Positions 27,457-37,860 are shown, counted from the stretch's first letter. The stretch: 64,000 nt of DNA from Fibrobacterota bacterium (GCA_023412475.1 JAEYNR010000061.1:62001-126000), one strand, 5' to 3'. The notes: a model not told the origin generated them from the sequence alone. Numbers and translations are program-made.

Positions 27457-29494
27457 ATGGGTATTAATTCCTGGTCTGAAGAAAAAGCATTAACCGAGAT
27501 TTTCCAAACGCTCGAAAAAACAGATCCCGGGACAGCCCCGTTTGTCCTTGTACTTGGTTCAGGTTTCAGCCATGTGCTGGTTATATGGTAAAAGAGATAG
27601 TTAACGAAACTCTTCCCTTGTGGATGCATCATCTAATAACTAAGGATGATTTCGAAAAGTTGAAAAAGATGCCTGCGACAGAACGGGCGGAAATTGCTAA
27701 GAATTTCTGGAAACAGATGATTGAAAAAAACATAGATTCCAAGCTGGAGTTTTCGCTCAATCCTGATACTGGCATGCCAAATGATTATCCTGCTGCATAT
27801 AAAGCGGCTTTTAATCCAGATTATATTGGAGCTCTGGGAACTCCTGCAAGTGCACGAAAATTCCAGCGTGAGCTTATGCGTCTTGATAAGCCCCGGCTCA
27901 ATGCGGCTCATTTTCTTTTAGCTTCGATTCTTGGTGTACAACCAAAAAAATCCTATAAAGAATCCCGCAAAAGTGATCTGTTTAAGACCAGTGGAGCATT
28001 TTCCCGGCTTATTCTTACAACAAATTTCGACCCATTTCTTCAGACTGCTCTTCAGTTGGTCAACCAACTCTATTTTATGACCGACACTATGGAACTGGGA
28101 ATAAACGATGATATCTTCGATGCCTATGCGGATGCAATTCACCTTGTATATGTTCATGGAAGTGTGCACTGTCGTTTTCAGGCGGCTTCGTAAGATTCGA
28201 TTGAGGATATCAAAAAAAATAATGCCGATAAGCTTGCAGATGTATTGAAAAGCCATGGAGTCATAGTGATTGGCTATAGTGGGTGGGATGATGTCATTGT
28301 AGATGCTCTGGCAAAGTGTGATAGATTCGATCATCGTTTATTCTGGTGTGGATTGGAGGAGATTGATCCTTTGGCCAAAGGTGCTTTTGGTCCGCGAGTA
28401 CCTGATATCTTACAGAAATCCACTGCCTGCTACGTTAAGATTAAGAGCGCCGGGGCTTTTATGGCAAATCTTTGTGGAAAACTTGTCAATGGTTTACCCC
28501 GTCTACTGGAAAATCCAATAGGGCAAGTGCGAGAAATTCTTGATTATCGTCGATTTTAAAGAATTTGAGAAGCCTGCATCTTCTAACGAAAAAGAACCTA
28601 AAATATCTGTTAAAGGTGGAATAGAAAATGTAATTGCGGAAAAATGGGCCTTGACAATTAAATGCCTGGAAGAGATTGAAGACACATTTCAATCGAAGAG
28701 TGAAGCTAAAAGGTTACTTTCTGAAGCAAGATGGGCTTTTAGCGTGAATAATTTTCGAGGAAGCATTGAAGCTTTGCATCAAGGCGCTTAGTTTGCCAGA
28801 ACTCGCTTCGAGCGATAAAGCTGAGCTCCTTTTTTATAAAGGATTAGCACAATATTTTATTGGAAAACCAGACGATGCTATTAAGGATTGGACAGATGTA
28901 ATCGATTTACCCGAAGCACCGATTGAACATGTAGCAAGAGCGTTAGTTAACCGTGGTGTCACATGGGGTAAGAAAGGTGAAACCGAGAAATCACTTGCAG
29001 ACTACACCCGAGTGATAGAACTTCCCGATGCTCCAGTTGAACAAGTGGCTAAAGCGTTAGTTAATCGCGGTGTCACATGGGGTAATAAAGGCGAAACCGA
29101 TAAAGGACTTTCTGATTACACTCGAGTGATAGAACTACCCGAAGCACCAGTTGAGCGAGTGGCTAAAGCGTTGGCCAATCGTGGATGGTCTCATTATGAG
29201 CAAAATAATTTCTCAGATTTTCTTACCGACACCGAAGCTGCATTAACTAAAAACCCCTCAATGGATTACGCTGCTTTCAATCTGGGACTCGCTCTTTTAG
29301 CCTGTGGCCGGGATAACGATGCTCTAAATGCTTATCAGAAAGCTTGTGAAAAATATCCAGAGTCTATCGAAAAACTTGGCATGGAAGATCTTATCGAGGC
29401 ACAGAAAACATGGCTTTCGCAAGAACGCGCAGAACCGGTTATTAAATTGTTAAAATCGTTCAATCAAGAACCTGCCCTTGAATTGGAGGCGTGA
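27457..29494 (+). pseudogene. SIR2-like domain plus TPR repeat protein, broken defence-type gene
   Basis: Starting at ATG 27457, the frame reads FVLVLGSGFSH, the NAD-binding opening of SIR2_2 domains, and hits TAA at 27591. One missing base near 27573 restores GAGYMVKEIVNE in the next frame. That frame contains RLILTTNFDPFLQTAL and VYVHGSVHC, then an in-frame TAA at 28191, and continues with HGVIVIGYSGWDD. Further frame changes near 28540 and 28770-28790 lead into TPRs with three 38-residue units (core ALVNRGVTWGxKGET). At least three frameshifts and one nonsense codon make it a pseudogene. Intact SIR2-TPR proteins are NAD-degrading or antiphage-type effectors. Confidence 0.8.
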
Positions 29495-29506
29495 TCCCTT
29501 TTCTCA

Positions 29507-32500
29507 TCACCCCACCAACACCTCCCGCATCCGCCTCACCATCTCCTCCTCTGGCCTGTCAAAATAAACCCCACTGTCACTTCTTCCGTCAATACCCCTT
29601 AAAAAAATGTAATACACTCCACCAAAATGCTTCTGGTAACTGTATCCCTTGTACCGCAGTTGAAGATATTTATATATAGCTGTCAGGTAGATGTGATACT
29701 GAAGAATGTAGTGCTCAGATTTCATCGCTTCTTTGAGTGGCCCGCTCTGATAATTCTCAAGACGATCTCCAAGGTGATTCGATTTCCAGTCCAGAATATA
29801 AAACCGGTCCTCTTTCTCAAAGAACAGATCGATATACCCTTTCATAAATCCGCCCGAAGGTGAAAAATGCAACCCTTCTGCCTGATAATCAGAAGAGAAA
29901 AGATCAGTCTGCATCTGACCCGAAAAAAGCTTCTGCAGATCCGATGGGGTTATTCTTTTGAGTGGAAAATAAAACTCCATCTCTTTTATACAGGAGCTGC
30001 CCGGGATTTCAGACAGTTTAAAAATATCAGACCCGCTTTTCAGAGGAGTGCTCAAAGTATCGTTCACCAATTTAGAGATCACCGGTTTCCAGGAATGATC
30101 AAACCCATAAATATCCAGCATACTTTCAAGATCGATCTTTTCCTGGAGTGAGCCGGGATCTGTGAAATCGATCTGCTCAAAAACGCTGTGAAGAAAAGTA
30201 CCTGCAATCGATCCTCTGGGAAAATTAAAGATCGTGTAATCCTCTTTTTCTGTATCATTACCATTAAAATCATCGTATCTGGGGCTTGGGTCGTAATCAG
30301 GAGACTCCGGTATATAATGATTTCTGGTTAATGAACTGAAACTGGCTATCTTCCACGATTCAGGAACACCATTTTCGAGTTTCAAGCAGGATAACTGTTT
30401 TTCATCAGTTTGCGGCATCACGATCTTCTCTGGATCAGCCAGCTTTTCAAGAATCGCAATTGATAGGTTCTGGTCACTGATTTCTGAGAGAATCTGCCGG
30501 ATCTGCTCAAATGTAAGGGATTTCACTTTCTCTTTTAGTGAAGGCAAAGAGAAATCGCTTTCAATAAGATCCTTGTGAAGAAGGTAGGCGAGGGCCGAGC
30601 TCTCTTCACCCCGTATTTTCCCCCATACTACAAAGCAGCATGATTTTGCCCGGGTGAGTGCCACATAAAGAAGCCGCATGTTTTCTGCCAGGATTTCGGT
30701 CTCAATAAACTGACGATTTTTGCTAATCTCTTCTGTGCCGATCGCAAGCACAGATGCGTTGTCCGATTGCGGATCATGAAAAGTACAGGCTATCGCTTTG
30801 CTGCTCAATTCTGAATTGTGCCAGAACGGGCAGAACACTATCGGATATTCCAGCCCCTTACTCCTATGAATAGTCAGAATCGTTACCGCATCTTTATCAC
30901 TTTCCAGCCGCAGTATCTCTTCATCGGAGACCTGCATCGTGTTATCGGTGATTTTCTGCAGAAACCAGGAGTGCAGGTTAGTCATCCCGGCCTGTTTCTG
31001 ATTTTCATTCAGATGCAGTAATTCAGAAAGATGAAGAATGTTGGTCAGATGTCTTTCACCCTGTTCAACAGCCAGAAGCTTTTGTCTGATATGCTCCTGT
31101 GAGAGAAAATGGCGAAACATATACATGAAACCATGATCACGCCACAGATCATGATAATGAAGAAATTTTGATACGTAGCTCTCCCAGTCATTCTGGTTTG
31201 TTTTCAGATTCTCGATCGTCTTGGCATCAAGCCCGAAAAACGGGGTTGCCAGCACTGCATTGATCAACTCCGAGCGGGTGGGCTCAAGCAAAGCTAACAG
31301 AAGTCTTTCGAGGTAAATAGCATCGTCGGATTCAAAAACGCTGCTTCCGCTGTCTATAACCGAAGGAATATGCACTGAAGATAAACTCTGCTGAATCATG
31401 TCGGCTTCCCGGTTCGTTCGCACCAGAATCGCAATATCGGAAGGGTTTATCTTTTGAGAAGTTATGAATGCTTTGTGCTCGAGGCTTCTGGAGAGGAGCT
31501 CAGAAATTTTGGAGGTAACCGAATTGCAGATAAGAGTTGTCTTGTCGATCCGCTTATCCGGGTCAGCCTGATCATCAACTAATATGAAATTTAGCGCAGG
31601 CTGAATAACTCCATCAATAATAAGCTGTTGCGGTGAATCCGGTTTGCCGGAAACCGCTTCGGTGTACTCGATCTCTTCATGCACGAACTGTTTATCGTTT
31701 CGCAAAAACAGCGTGTTGAGTGCAGACAGAAAAGATGGATCGCTGCGGTAATTTGCAGACAAGGTGTATCGGGCAGAAACCTGTTGTGATGCCTGAAGAT
31801 AAGTGAAGATGTCGGCACCTCTGAATCCATAAATAGACTGTTTGGGGTCACCTATCATAAAAAGTGGTAAGCTGTTATCAAATATGAGAGAAAAGATCTG
31901 GTACTGAACTGAATCAGTATCCTGAAATTCATCTATCAGTGCTGCTCTGTAGGTTTGACGAAGCTTACTGGTGAGTTCTTGTCTTTGTCTGCTGCTTGTC
32001 AGAGCGGTATGAACATTCCTGAGAAGATCATCAAAAAAAAGCTGTCCCCTGATTTGTTTCCTTTTGCTAAGTTCCTGGTTTAAATAGGAAAGGAAACTTA
32101 TCTGGAGTTTAAGAATTTTTCTATCGAAACAGCTTCTCAGTTGTTCTGCATATTCTGCATGTTTATCGCACAATTCGAAAAAGTGATGTTGCGGGGGAGT
32201 AAAGCCTTTTTTAGTAGAGCTGACCAGTACTGGTGTAGTAAAGTTTTCGAAACGATTAAAGAGACCTGGATCAGCGATTTCAGACTCAAGCATCGTATCC
32301 ATCGAAACCACAAGCTCCTGGATAATTTTCGCGCTGTATTTATTGGCTTTGAGATTACCGGTTTCCAGCATTTTGAGGATCTGATCTCTACACTCGGCCC
32401 AGTGTGACTTAAGCTCTTGAAATGACTGGATAAAAGAAGTCTCCTGTATAGAAAAGTCCTCATTTTCAGCGATTTCAGGAATAACCTTTAAGTTCTGAAA

Positions 32501-33100
32501 GAAACGACCAGCAGCTCTGGTAAGATCCAGGAATGTTTGGGGGCTGACACCACTTTTAATGGCATAGGCTAAAAAGAGCGGTTTCTCTGAATAGAAGTTA
32601 ATTCGCCAGAAATCGTGTACTATCTCCTGAATCAATGAGTTCTGGTCGGTTATAATAGTGGATTCAAAAGCAGTTCCACTTTCAAAAGAGTTTTCGTAAA
32701 GTACTTTCTGGCAGAATCCATGTATTGTATGGATCGACACGGTGTTGAAGTTATACAGCGCTTCCTGCAGCAACCGGCATGCTTTTTCTGAATCGATACG
32801 GGTTATCAAAGACTGCAGAAAAGGGTCATCCGAGAGACCGGTTGAATATGCCTTAAGTGCCTCTTTTGTAATACTATAGATTCTTTCTTTCAATTCGCTT
32901 GCAGCAGCTTCGGTGAAAGTTACCACCAGTATCGAAGCCGGGGGGTACTCTTTTTCAAGAAGAAGTCTCAGAAACAGTCGTGAGATGGTGTAGGTTTTAC
33001 CAGTCCCCGCACTGGCTTCAATGAGAATATGGCCGTTTAGCGGTGTATTGATGAGGTCAAATTGTGGAAGTGTACTGGTCTCTTTAATGGCTGTACTCAT
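29507..33100 (-). CDS. recB: exodeoxyribonuclease V beta subunit (RecB)
   Basis: 1197 residues from ATG 33100, chosen for its GGAGG site and fit to the family start; upstream in-frame ATG 33184 lies inside recC. SF1A helicase motifs are clear: EASAGTGKTYTISRL (Walker A), LIDEFQDTDSVQYQIF (Walker B), GDPKQSIYGFRGAD and VTILTIHRSKGLEYPIVFCP. A C-terminal nuclease domain ends with LDWKSNHLGDRLENYQ and the QYHIYLTAI segment. It works with RecC in double-strand-break repair and degradation of foreign linear DNA. It starts 4 bases after the recC stop. No recD is seen in this window. Confidence 0.95.
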   Translation of the reverse strand: MSTAIKETSTLPQFDLINTPLNGHILIEASAGTGKTYTISRLFLRLLLEKEYPPASILVVTFTEAAASELKERIYSITKEALKAYSTGLSDDPFLQSLITRIDSEKACRLLQEALYNFNTVSIHTIHGFCQKVLYENSFESGTAFESTIITDQNSLIQEIVHDFWRINFYSEKPLFLAYAIKSGVSPQTFLDLTRAAGRFFQNLKVIPEIAENEDFSIQETSFIQSFQELKSHWAECRDQILKMLETGNLKANKYSAKIIQELVVSMDTMLESEIADPGLFNRFENFTTPVLVSSTKKGFTPPQHHFFELCDKHAEYAEQLRSCFDRKILKLQISFLSYLNQELSKRKQIRGQLFFDDLLRNVHTALTSSRQRQELTSKLRQTYRAALIDEFQDTDSVQYQIFSLIFDNSLPLFMIGDPKQSIYGFRGADIFTYLQASQQVSARYTLSANYRSDPSFLSALNTLFLRNDKQFVHEEIEYTEAVSGKPDSPQQLIIDGVIQPALNFILVDDQADPDKRIDKTTLICNSVTSKISELLSRSLEHKAFITSQKINPSDIAILVRTNREADMIQQSLSSVHIPSVIDSGSSVFESDDAIYLERLLLALLEPTRSELINAVLATPFFGLDAKTIENLKTNQNDWESYVSKFLHYHDLWRDHGFMYMFRHFLSQEHIRQKLLAVEQGERHLTNILHLSELLHLNENQKQAGMTNLHSWFLQKITDNTMQVSDEEILRLESDKDAVTILTIHRSKGLEYPIVFCPFWHNSELSSKAIACTFHDPQSDNASVLAIGTEEISKNRQFIETEILAENMRLLYVALTRAKSCCFVVWGKIRGEESSALAYLLHKDLIESDFSLPSLKEKVKSLTFEQIRQILSEISDQNLSIAILEKLADPEKIVMPQTDEKQLSCLKLENGVPESWKIASFSSLTRNHYIPESPDYDPSPRYDDFNGNDTEKEDYTIFNFPRGSIAGTFLHSVFEQIDFTDPGSLQEKIDLESMLDIYGFDHSWKPVISKLVNDTLSTPLKSGSDIFKLSEIPGSSCIKEMEFYFPLKRITPSDLQKLFSGQMQTDLFSSDYQAEGLHFSPSGGFMKGYIDLFFEKEDRFYILDWKSNHLGDRLENYQSGPLKEAMKSEHYILQYHIYLTAIYKYLQLRYKGYSYQKHFGGVYYIFLRGIDGRSDSGVYFDRPEEEMVRRMREVLVG

Positions 33101-33104
33101 CTGG

Positions 33105-36100
33105 TTACACCTCCATCCCGTTATCCATACTGGATATAAGTGGCTCGAAGACCTCCATTGCGGTTGATTTAAAATCTTCTTCAAGAATTGGGTCTATTGA
33201 TCCAAAACACAATGAGTTATAGGAATCCTCAGCTTCTCCCGGAACCGATGAGTAGCTGTCACCATACCACTTTTTACGGGCATTAAAGAGCGCAGTCTCT
33301 TCAGGTTTCTTTTTCGTTAGGATCGTTTCTGCGAATTCCCAGGATGCCTGTGGGAAAAAACAGAGTGGGGAACTAAGCCCTTTCCAGTATAGATTCAACA
33401 GGTTATTGAGTATTTGCTCACTGTTTTTCACTTCCTTGAAACGGAGACATTCATCGCGGGTAAGCATAAGACTGATTTTTGGATAAGAGGCAGATCCAAA
33501 ATGATTTACTATCAGATGTCTTATCCATAGATTAAGAAGGTCTCCCGGCTTAAAGCGGGCGTATCTGTACTGAAGCTGGTGGTTTTCCCAGATGTTTTCA
33601 ATAGAACCATAAAGGTGAAAATCTAATAAATCATTGTCGATCAAGAGATTGTCCAGTTGGGGCTCAAGTTTAAGCGAACTGAGTGTATCTACAAATTTAG
33701 AGACATCACTGGAAATAATATCAAAGTGATGTTTTCCAACGGTTCCATGGGGAAGTTCTCCCATGATTTTGAATTGCTTATAACAATCTTCAACTGTCGA
33801 GCCTGACAAAAGACTGTCGATCAGCTTCCCAGTTAGTTTGTATCTTTCAAGTCCCGAAATATCAAATGGTTCTTCATCAGAAAAATCATTATGACGAATA
33901 TTGAGGCTGATATTCAGACGCCGCTCAAGAAGGTATCTTGAAGGATTCTGGAAAAAACGGGATAGATCGTTAATTTGCAGCGATTTGAAAGACAGATCCG
34001 GTTCATCTAAGGAGCCTTGGAAAAAGGGTTCTGTATTTTCTCCTGTATTACCAGAGTTCAGGGCTGCAAGATAGTTATCTGAGGAAAAACTGAACAGTTT
34101 TGAGCTTTTTTGGAAGTAAGCCTGACTGAAAGCCTGAAGCCGGTGTTTTGTGATAATGGTTTCACTTACAGGGGGAGTGTAACTGCTGTCATCAGAAACG
34201 GTTGTGGAATCATCGGTAGTTGGGATAGTGGTGTCTGATTCGCTTTCTGCAGCAGGGGTATCAGTGTTTAATGGGTTGATATGAAAAGAATTATCCAGAT
34301 AATCCAGAAGTTCTTCAAGAATGACTGAAGGACGTCTGGAAACATTATCATGAGAGTTCTGTCCTGTGTAGCTAATATAAAGAAGCTCTCTTGCTGATAG
34401 GAGTGCTTCGAGAAAAAGATAGCGGTCTTCCAGTTCCAGAGAGCGATCGCCGGGTTTGGGGCTAGATGCGATCAGGTTCCAGGAGAAATAGGATGAGCGC
34501 CTTGGAAAGGTGGAATCATCCATACCAAGAAGGCAGACGATTCTAAAAGGAACACTACGCATGGGAAGCAATGCACAGAAAGTGAGATTCCCAGTGATAA
34601 ATGCCGGGCGAAGGCTCTGCTGTTGCAGCTTTGAACTGATCCAGTTTTTTATAATATCAAGGGGAACTTTTTCGTGGAAATTCAGCTCTTTATAGATCGA
34701 ATTCAGTTCTGTAAGTGTGTTGAGGATCATAAAGGAGTCGTTTTGATGATCCTGATCCACCTTGAATAAAGAGTTGAAATACCTGATCAGAATCTCAGAC
34801 CACTTCTCAAGAGTGTGGTTTTGCTCAAGATGAGTTAAAAGTTCGGTAAGTTTCTCAATTAAGTCCAGAAAATTGCCCAGAATCTCACTCTGAGAGCCTT
34901 CAACATGGTCATAACCGGCAATATCCATGAAGGAAAACTTATCATTTGAGGGCAGAGAGTAACCCATAAGGAGCCTGTTTAAACCATAACTCCATGTGTT
35001 TTCATCGAAAGCGGGTAAACTGAGCTGCTCTTTGGTATGCTTGTCGATACCCCACCTGATCCCGGTTTCGGATATCCATTTTTTAATCACAGGAAGATCA
35101 TTTTCTGAGATGGAAAATGCGGACTGAATCTCTCTGGTTTCCAGCAGGTCGATAACTGTTGAAACGGCAAAGCGTGATCCTGGCAGTTCCAGAAGTGTAA
35201 GGAATGATTCTGCGACTGTACTTTCAACCCGGATATTACGATCTGCCAGAGTATAGGGTATTCTTAATAACGGGTCCTGAACCGATCCAAACACAGCATC
35301 GATACAGGGAGCGTAAGTTTCGATATCGGGAGACATTACAACGATGTCCGATGGTTTCAGGTCAGAATATAGCCGAAAAAAGTTCAGGATATTATCGTAT
35401 AAAACCTCCACTTCCCGCATGGGGCTGTGACAGCTATGGACCTGAATCGAATTATCATTTTCTGTCACCTTACATGGAGGGTGTTCGGAGCTTCCACAAT
35501 CGCGCAAATTTAAGATATCGGACTGAACTTTAGCCAGGACAGTTGCTTTTTCATTATCAACAGAGAATGAGTACTCCTCGGGTGAATACTCATGGAGCCG
35601 GGCCAGAAAATCGCGTCCATACTTTCCCCACGAAGAAAGAAGGGAGTTGCCCTGCTCTAAATGAAGCTGTGTTGCGGAGCTTCGTTTTTTTCTGCGTTTA
35701 AGATTTTTGTTCATGTATCTGGAAATCTCTTTTTCAGAGAGGATATCATCCCAATATTCAGCACAGGGGTTAAGCACAAAAAAATTAACCTCAGTAATAG
35801 TGGAGAGCGCGTTGAATAGCTCTGTATGAAAAGGAGGAAGAGCCGAGATTCCAAAGATGTTTACTCTTTGAGGAAATAGTTGTGTTTCTATGCTTTTATC
35901 AGATAATTTGTTTAAAAATAACTGTTTAAGCTTTGCCAAATGAACAGAGTCATCACTAAAAAGGGTTCTCCAGAGAATGGCCTGCCAATGATTCTGCTCT
36001 TGATCCTGTTCCCATTGAAGGATCATCTCAGGACGGTATACCGTATATTGATCAAACAGGTCGGCTATTTTTTTGGAAAGTTGAAACAGTTTAAGGGGAT

Positions 36101-36458
36101 CGGAGTCTGAGAGATAATTGGATAGTGTAATGAACTGATCGGATGAGAGCCGGTCGGGAAGAGTTTGCATGATTTTCCAGACCAGAAGCTGCGGATCAGA
36201 GGGGAGCCGTTCGGGTAACTCCTTGATTGCAATCGAAAAGAGCTCTTGAATAAAGGAGTTAGGAAAGGGGTAGCGACAGTTTGCCCAGACACCCAACTCT
36301 TTAGCCAGTTGCATGGAAAGCCATCTTTCCATGCCCCGGTTCTGAATGACTATTATTTCCTGGCTTAAGGGAGAGGGTAGAGGCTCTCTAAGGATCTGGG
36401 CAAGAATTGTGACCAGACTTTCCATCTGATTGCTGGTGTAGAGATTTAGACCTGCCAT
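33105..36458 (-). CDS. recC: exodeoxyribonuclease V gamma subunit (RecC)
   Basis: 1117 residues from ATG 36458 (family start GLNLYTSNQME); ATG 36476 would add six residues but lies against a hairpin. RecC landmarks are IIVIQNRGMERWLSMQLAKE, YPFPNSFIQELF, FGISALPPFHTELFNAL and the inactive-helicase stretch VCLLGMDDSTFPRR. RecC recognises Chi and splits the duplex for RecB. A low-complexity Thr/Ser/Asp insert (about residues 740-765, TIPTTDDSTTVSDDSS) is unusual. The recC-recB order with no intervening gene suggests recD lies elsewhere or the enzyme is RecBC only. Confidence 0.94.
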   Translation of the reverse strand: MAGLNLYTSNQMESLVTILAQILREPLPSPLSQEIIVIQNRGMERWLSMQLAKELGVWANCRYPFPNSFIQELFSIAIKELPERLPSDPQLLVWKIMQTLPDRLSSDQFITLSNYLSDSDPLKLFQLSKKIADLFDQYTVYRPEMILQWEQDQEQNHWQAILWRTLFSDDSVHLAKLKQLFLNKLSDKSIETQLFPQRVNIFGISALPPFHTELFNALSTITEVNFFVLNPCAEYWDDILSEKEISRYMNKNLKRRKKRSSATQLHLEQGNSLLSSWGKYGRDFLARLHEYSPEEYSFSVDNEKATVLAKVQSDILNLRDCGSSEHPPCKVTENDNSIQVHSCHSPMREVEVLYDNILNFFRLYSDLKPSDIVVMSPDIETYAPCIDAVFGSVQDPLLRIPYTLADRNIRVESTVAESFLTLLELPGSRFAVSTVIDLLETREIQSAFSISENDLPVIKKWISETGIRWGIDKHTKEQLSLPAFDENTWSYGLNRLLMGYSLPSNDKFSFMDIAGYDHVEGSQSEILGNFLDLIEKLTELLTHLEQNHTLEKWSEILIRYFNSLFKVDQDHQNDSFMILNTLTELNSIYKELNFHEKVPLDIIKNWISSKLQQQSLRPAFITGNLTFCALLPMRSVPFRIVCLLGMDDSTFPRRSSYFSWNLIASSPKPGDRSLELEDRYLFLEALLSARELLYISYTGQNSHDNVSRRPSVILEELLDYLDNSFHINPLNTDTPAAESESDTTIPTTDDSTTVSDDSSYTPPVSETIITKHRLQAFSQAYFQKSSKLFSFSSDNYLAALNSGNTGENTEPFFQGSLDEPDLSFKSLQINDLSRFFQNPSRYLLERRLNISLNIRHNDFSDEEPFDISGLERYKLTGKLIDSLLSGSTVEDCYKQFKIMGELPHGTVGKHHFDIISSDVSKFVDTLSSLKLEPQLDNLLIDNDLLDFHLYGSIENIWENHQLQYRYARFKPGDLLNLWIRHLIVNHFGSASYPKISLMLTRDECLRFKEVKNSEQILNNLLNLYWKGLSSPLCFFPQASWEFAETILTKKKPEETALFNARKKWYGDSYSSVPGEAEDSYNSLCFGSIDPILEEDFKSTAMEVFEPLISSMDNGMEV

Positions 36459-36479
36459 GGTCACCTGAGCATACATTCA

Positions 36480-36502
36480 GGGACGACCGGTAGGGTCGTC
36501 CC
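36480..36502. repeat. palindrome just upstream of recC
   Basis: GGGACGACC/GGTCGTCCC with a short loop. A similar GGACGA/TCGTCC palindrome sits at 48568..48592 and looser AAGGTC-TGTA-GGACCTT forms at about 40100 and 40170, suggesting a dispersed family. It could also end transcripts coming from the Rpn array side. Confidence 0.5.
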
Positions 36503-36509
36503 GAAATGA

Positions 36510-36704
36510 TTATAATGGTTTAACCGGTACATATATGTCGACGAGATGTTTCTTTTCCGGATGTTTTGATGGATCATTAATGTATGATTCATAGCAGAAT
36601 CCATCATCTGGCTGATAACCACTTTGGGGCATCCATTCTCCATAAAGATAATTCCATGCATCCTGAAATTGATCGGATTTGATCTCAAAGTGACCAACAC
36701 GAAA
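36510..36704 (-). pseudogene. GyrI-like (AraC effector-binding) domain remnant
   Basis: A minus-strand frame closed by TAA at 36510-36512 reads FRVGHFEIKSDQFQDAWNYL, then YGEWMPQSGYQPDDGFCYES and VDIYVPVKPL. That is the C-terminal half of a GyrI-like/Rob small-molecule-binding domain (pattern YGEWLPQSGY...DIYVP). It is closed upstream by a stop codon and has no plausible start, so about 65 residues remain of an originally 150-residue domain. It lies between recC and the Rpn array. Confidence 0.65.
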
Positions 36705-36903
36705 CAGAAATAATTATTTTGTAAAAATTATCCTTTTCGTACCCATTCGTGTTTCCTGTTTCGAGTCATTCGTGTGTTCCACTAATCTTTATTTCAGGGC
36801 TGCTAAAGGTGGTTTTGAATTTTGTACTGGTTTTTTGGGATTGTTTCGAACTGAGTAGCGTAGGATAAAGGATCTGTTATGAAAGAAAATGGGAACGCGC
36901 ATC

Positions 36904-37134
36904 TTATTGGTTTTTCAATAAATGTTTTCGCAGCAATTCTATCTTTTCTAAAGATAAGCCGGTATAGAGGGCGATTTTTTCAGTAGATTCACCATTTTTA
37001 AGCATGTTAAAAGCGACTGTTTCAATTCCTTGTTCAGCACCTTGTTTAAACCCTTGTTCGGTGCCTTGTTTAATTCCCTTTTCAAGTCCTTCTTTGAGAC
37101 CTTCCTCTTTGAAGTATTCCTTAATTGAAGACAT
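36904..37134 (-). CDS. Rpn copy A: separate C-terminal ORF (RpnS-like)
   Basis: 76 residues starting at ATG 37134, six bases after an amber stop that ends the nuclease frame. It carries KEGL/KQGT/EQGF-type tetrapeptide repeats and a helix-turn-helix-like tail (KNGESTEKIALYTGLSLEKI). In copy B the same region is fused to the nuclease. In Escherichia coli, Rpn genes contain an internal start that yields a small C-terminal protein which restrains the nuclease; this ORF begins at the matching place. Whether it is translated (by reinitiation) is inference; its own Shine-Dalgarno is weak (GGATAG). Confidence 0.6.
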   Translation of the reverse strand: MSSIKEYFKEEGLKEGLEKGIKQGTEQGFKQGAEQGIETVAFNMLKNGESTEKIALYTGLSLEKIELLRKHLLKNQ

Positions 37135-37140
37135 CTTGTT

Positions 37141-37860
37141 CTATCCGGTAATTATAGCTGTTTTAATCTTTTTCAGGACCTTCTCTTTTAACGACGAAGG
37201 AGCTGCAGAGTCGATATAAAGTGATAACTCATCAACATATTCTGCGACATCCGCCTCATTTATCATCTCTTTAATGATTACGAGAAGCGAGTCAATCTTC
37301 TTCATAACTGATCTGGTTTTAACATATTTGAGGGCCATGAGTGTCAGACGAAGTTGCGGTGATCCAAAGATTTGCTCGTCAGGGGTGTGGTAAAAATCAA
37401 AAAGGAGATATTCACGTTTTCGAACAGCTTTATTTAGAGCGTGATTTGGATGATCCAGATCAAGTGACAACGAAATCCCCCACTTTCTTCTTCCATGATA
37501 AATCACAACCAGTATCGGTCCTTCATATTTTTCAAATTCCGGGATGTCGTTTTCGACAGAGTTCAGGTAGTGTTTCAACTGTATTATAGTTCTTTTATCA
37601 GGGGTGCTTTTATGCTCAAAGAGAAGATAGATAAAATGGCGGTTTGTCTTATCAAAGAGTTTGTATACAATATCTGAGCGGAATTCGTTCAAAAATCCAT
37701 CAACAGTGTCGTTTTCTATGGTGCTTGAGAAGCTAAAATCAATTTCGACTTTTGTGTCTGGAAATAAATAGGTATTAACAAAACTTGAAACTACTGCAGT
37801 TTTACTGAACATTGACTTGAAAAAATGATCATGAGGAGTATGTAATTGTTTTCTTTTCAT
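37141..37860 (-). CDS. Rpn copy A: PD-(D/E)XK nuclease domain, ended by amber codon
   Basis: 239 residues from ATG 37860 (TTG 37869 in frame is less likely). The Rpn/transposase_31 family pattern is plain: HDHFFKSMFSKTAVVSSFVN, active-site EFRSDIVYKL and YLLFEHKS (D...ExK), then WGISLSLDLD. Family members are recombination-promoting or antiphage DNA nucleases. Compared with copy B (about 95% similar by eye over this part) the frame stops at TAG 37143-37141, where B has GAG. The catalytic domain is thus complete but lacks the C-terminal region in cis. Confidence 0.8.
   Translation of the reverse strand: MKRKQLHTPHDHFFKSMFSKTAVVSSFVNTYLFPDTKVEIDFSFSSTIENDTVDGFLNEFRSDIVYKLFDKTNRHFIYLLFEHKSTPDKRTIIQLKHYLNSVENDIPEFEKYEGPILVVIYHGRRKWGISLSLDLDHPNHALNKAVRKREYLLFDFYHTPDEQIFGSPQLRLTLMALKYVKTRSVMKKIDSLLVIIKEMINEADVAEYVDELSLYIDSAAPSSLKEKVLKKIKTAIITG

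Noticed and set aside
28191..28193. Recoding of the in-frame TAA in the SIR2 gene
   Set aside because: TAA is not a usual recoding codon and three frameshifts elsewhere in the gene point to simple decay.
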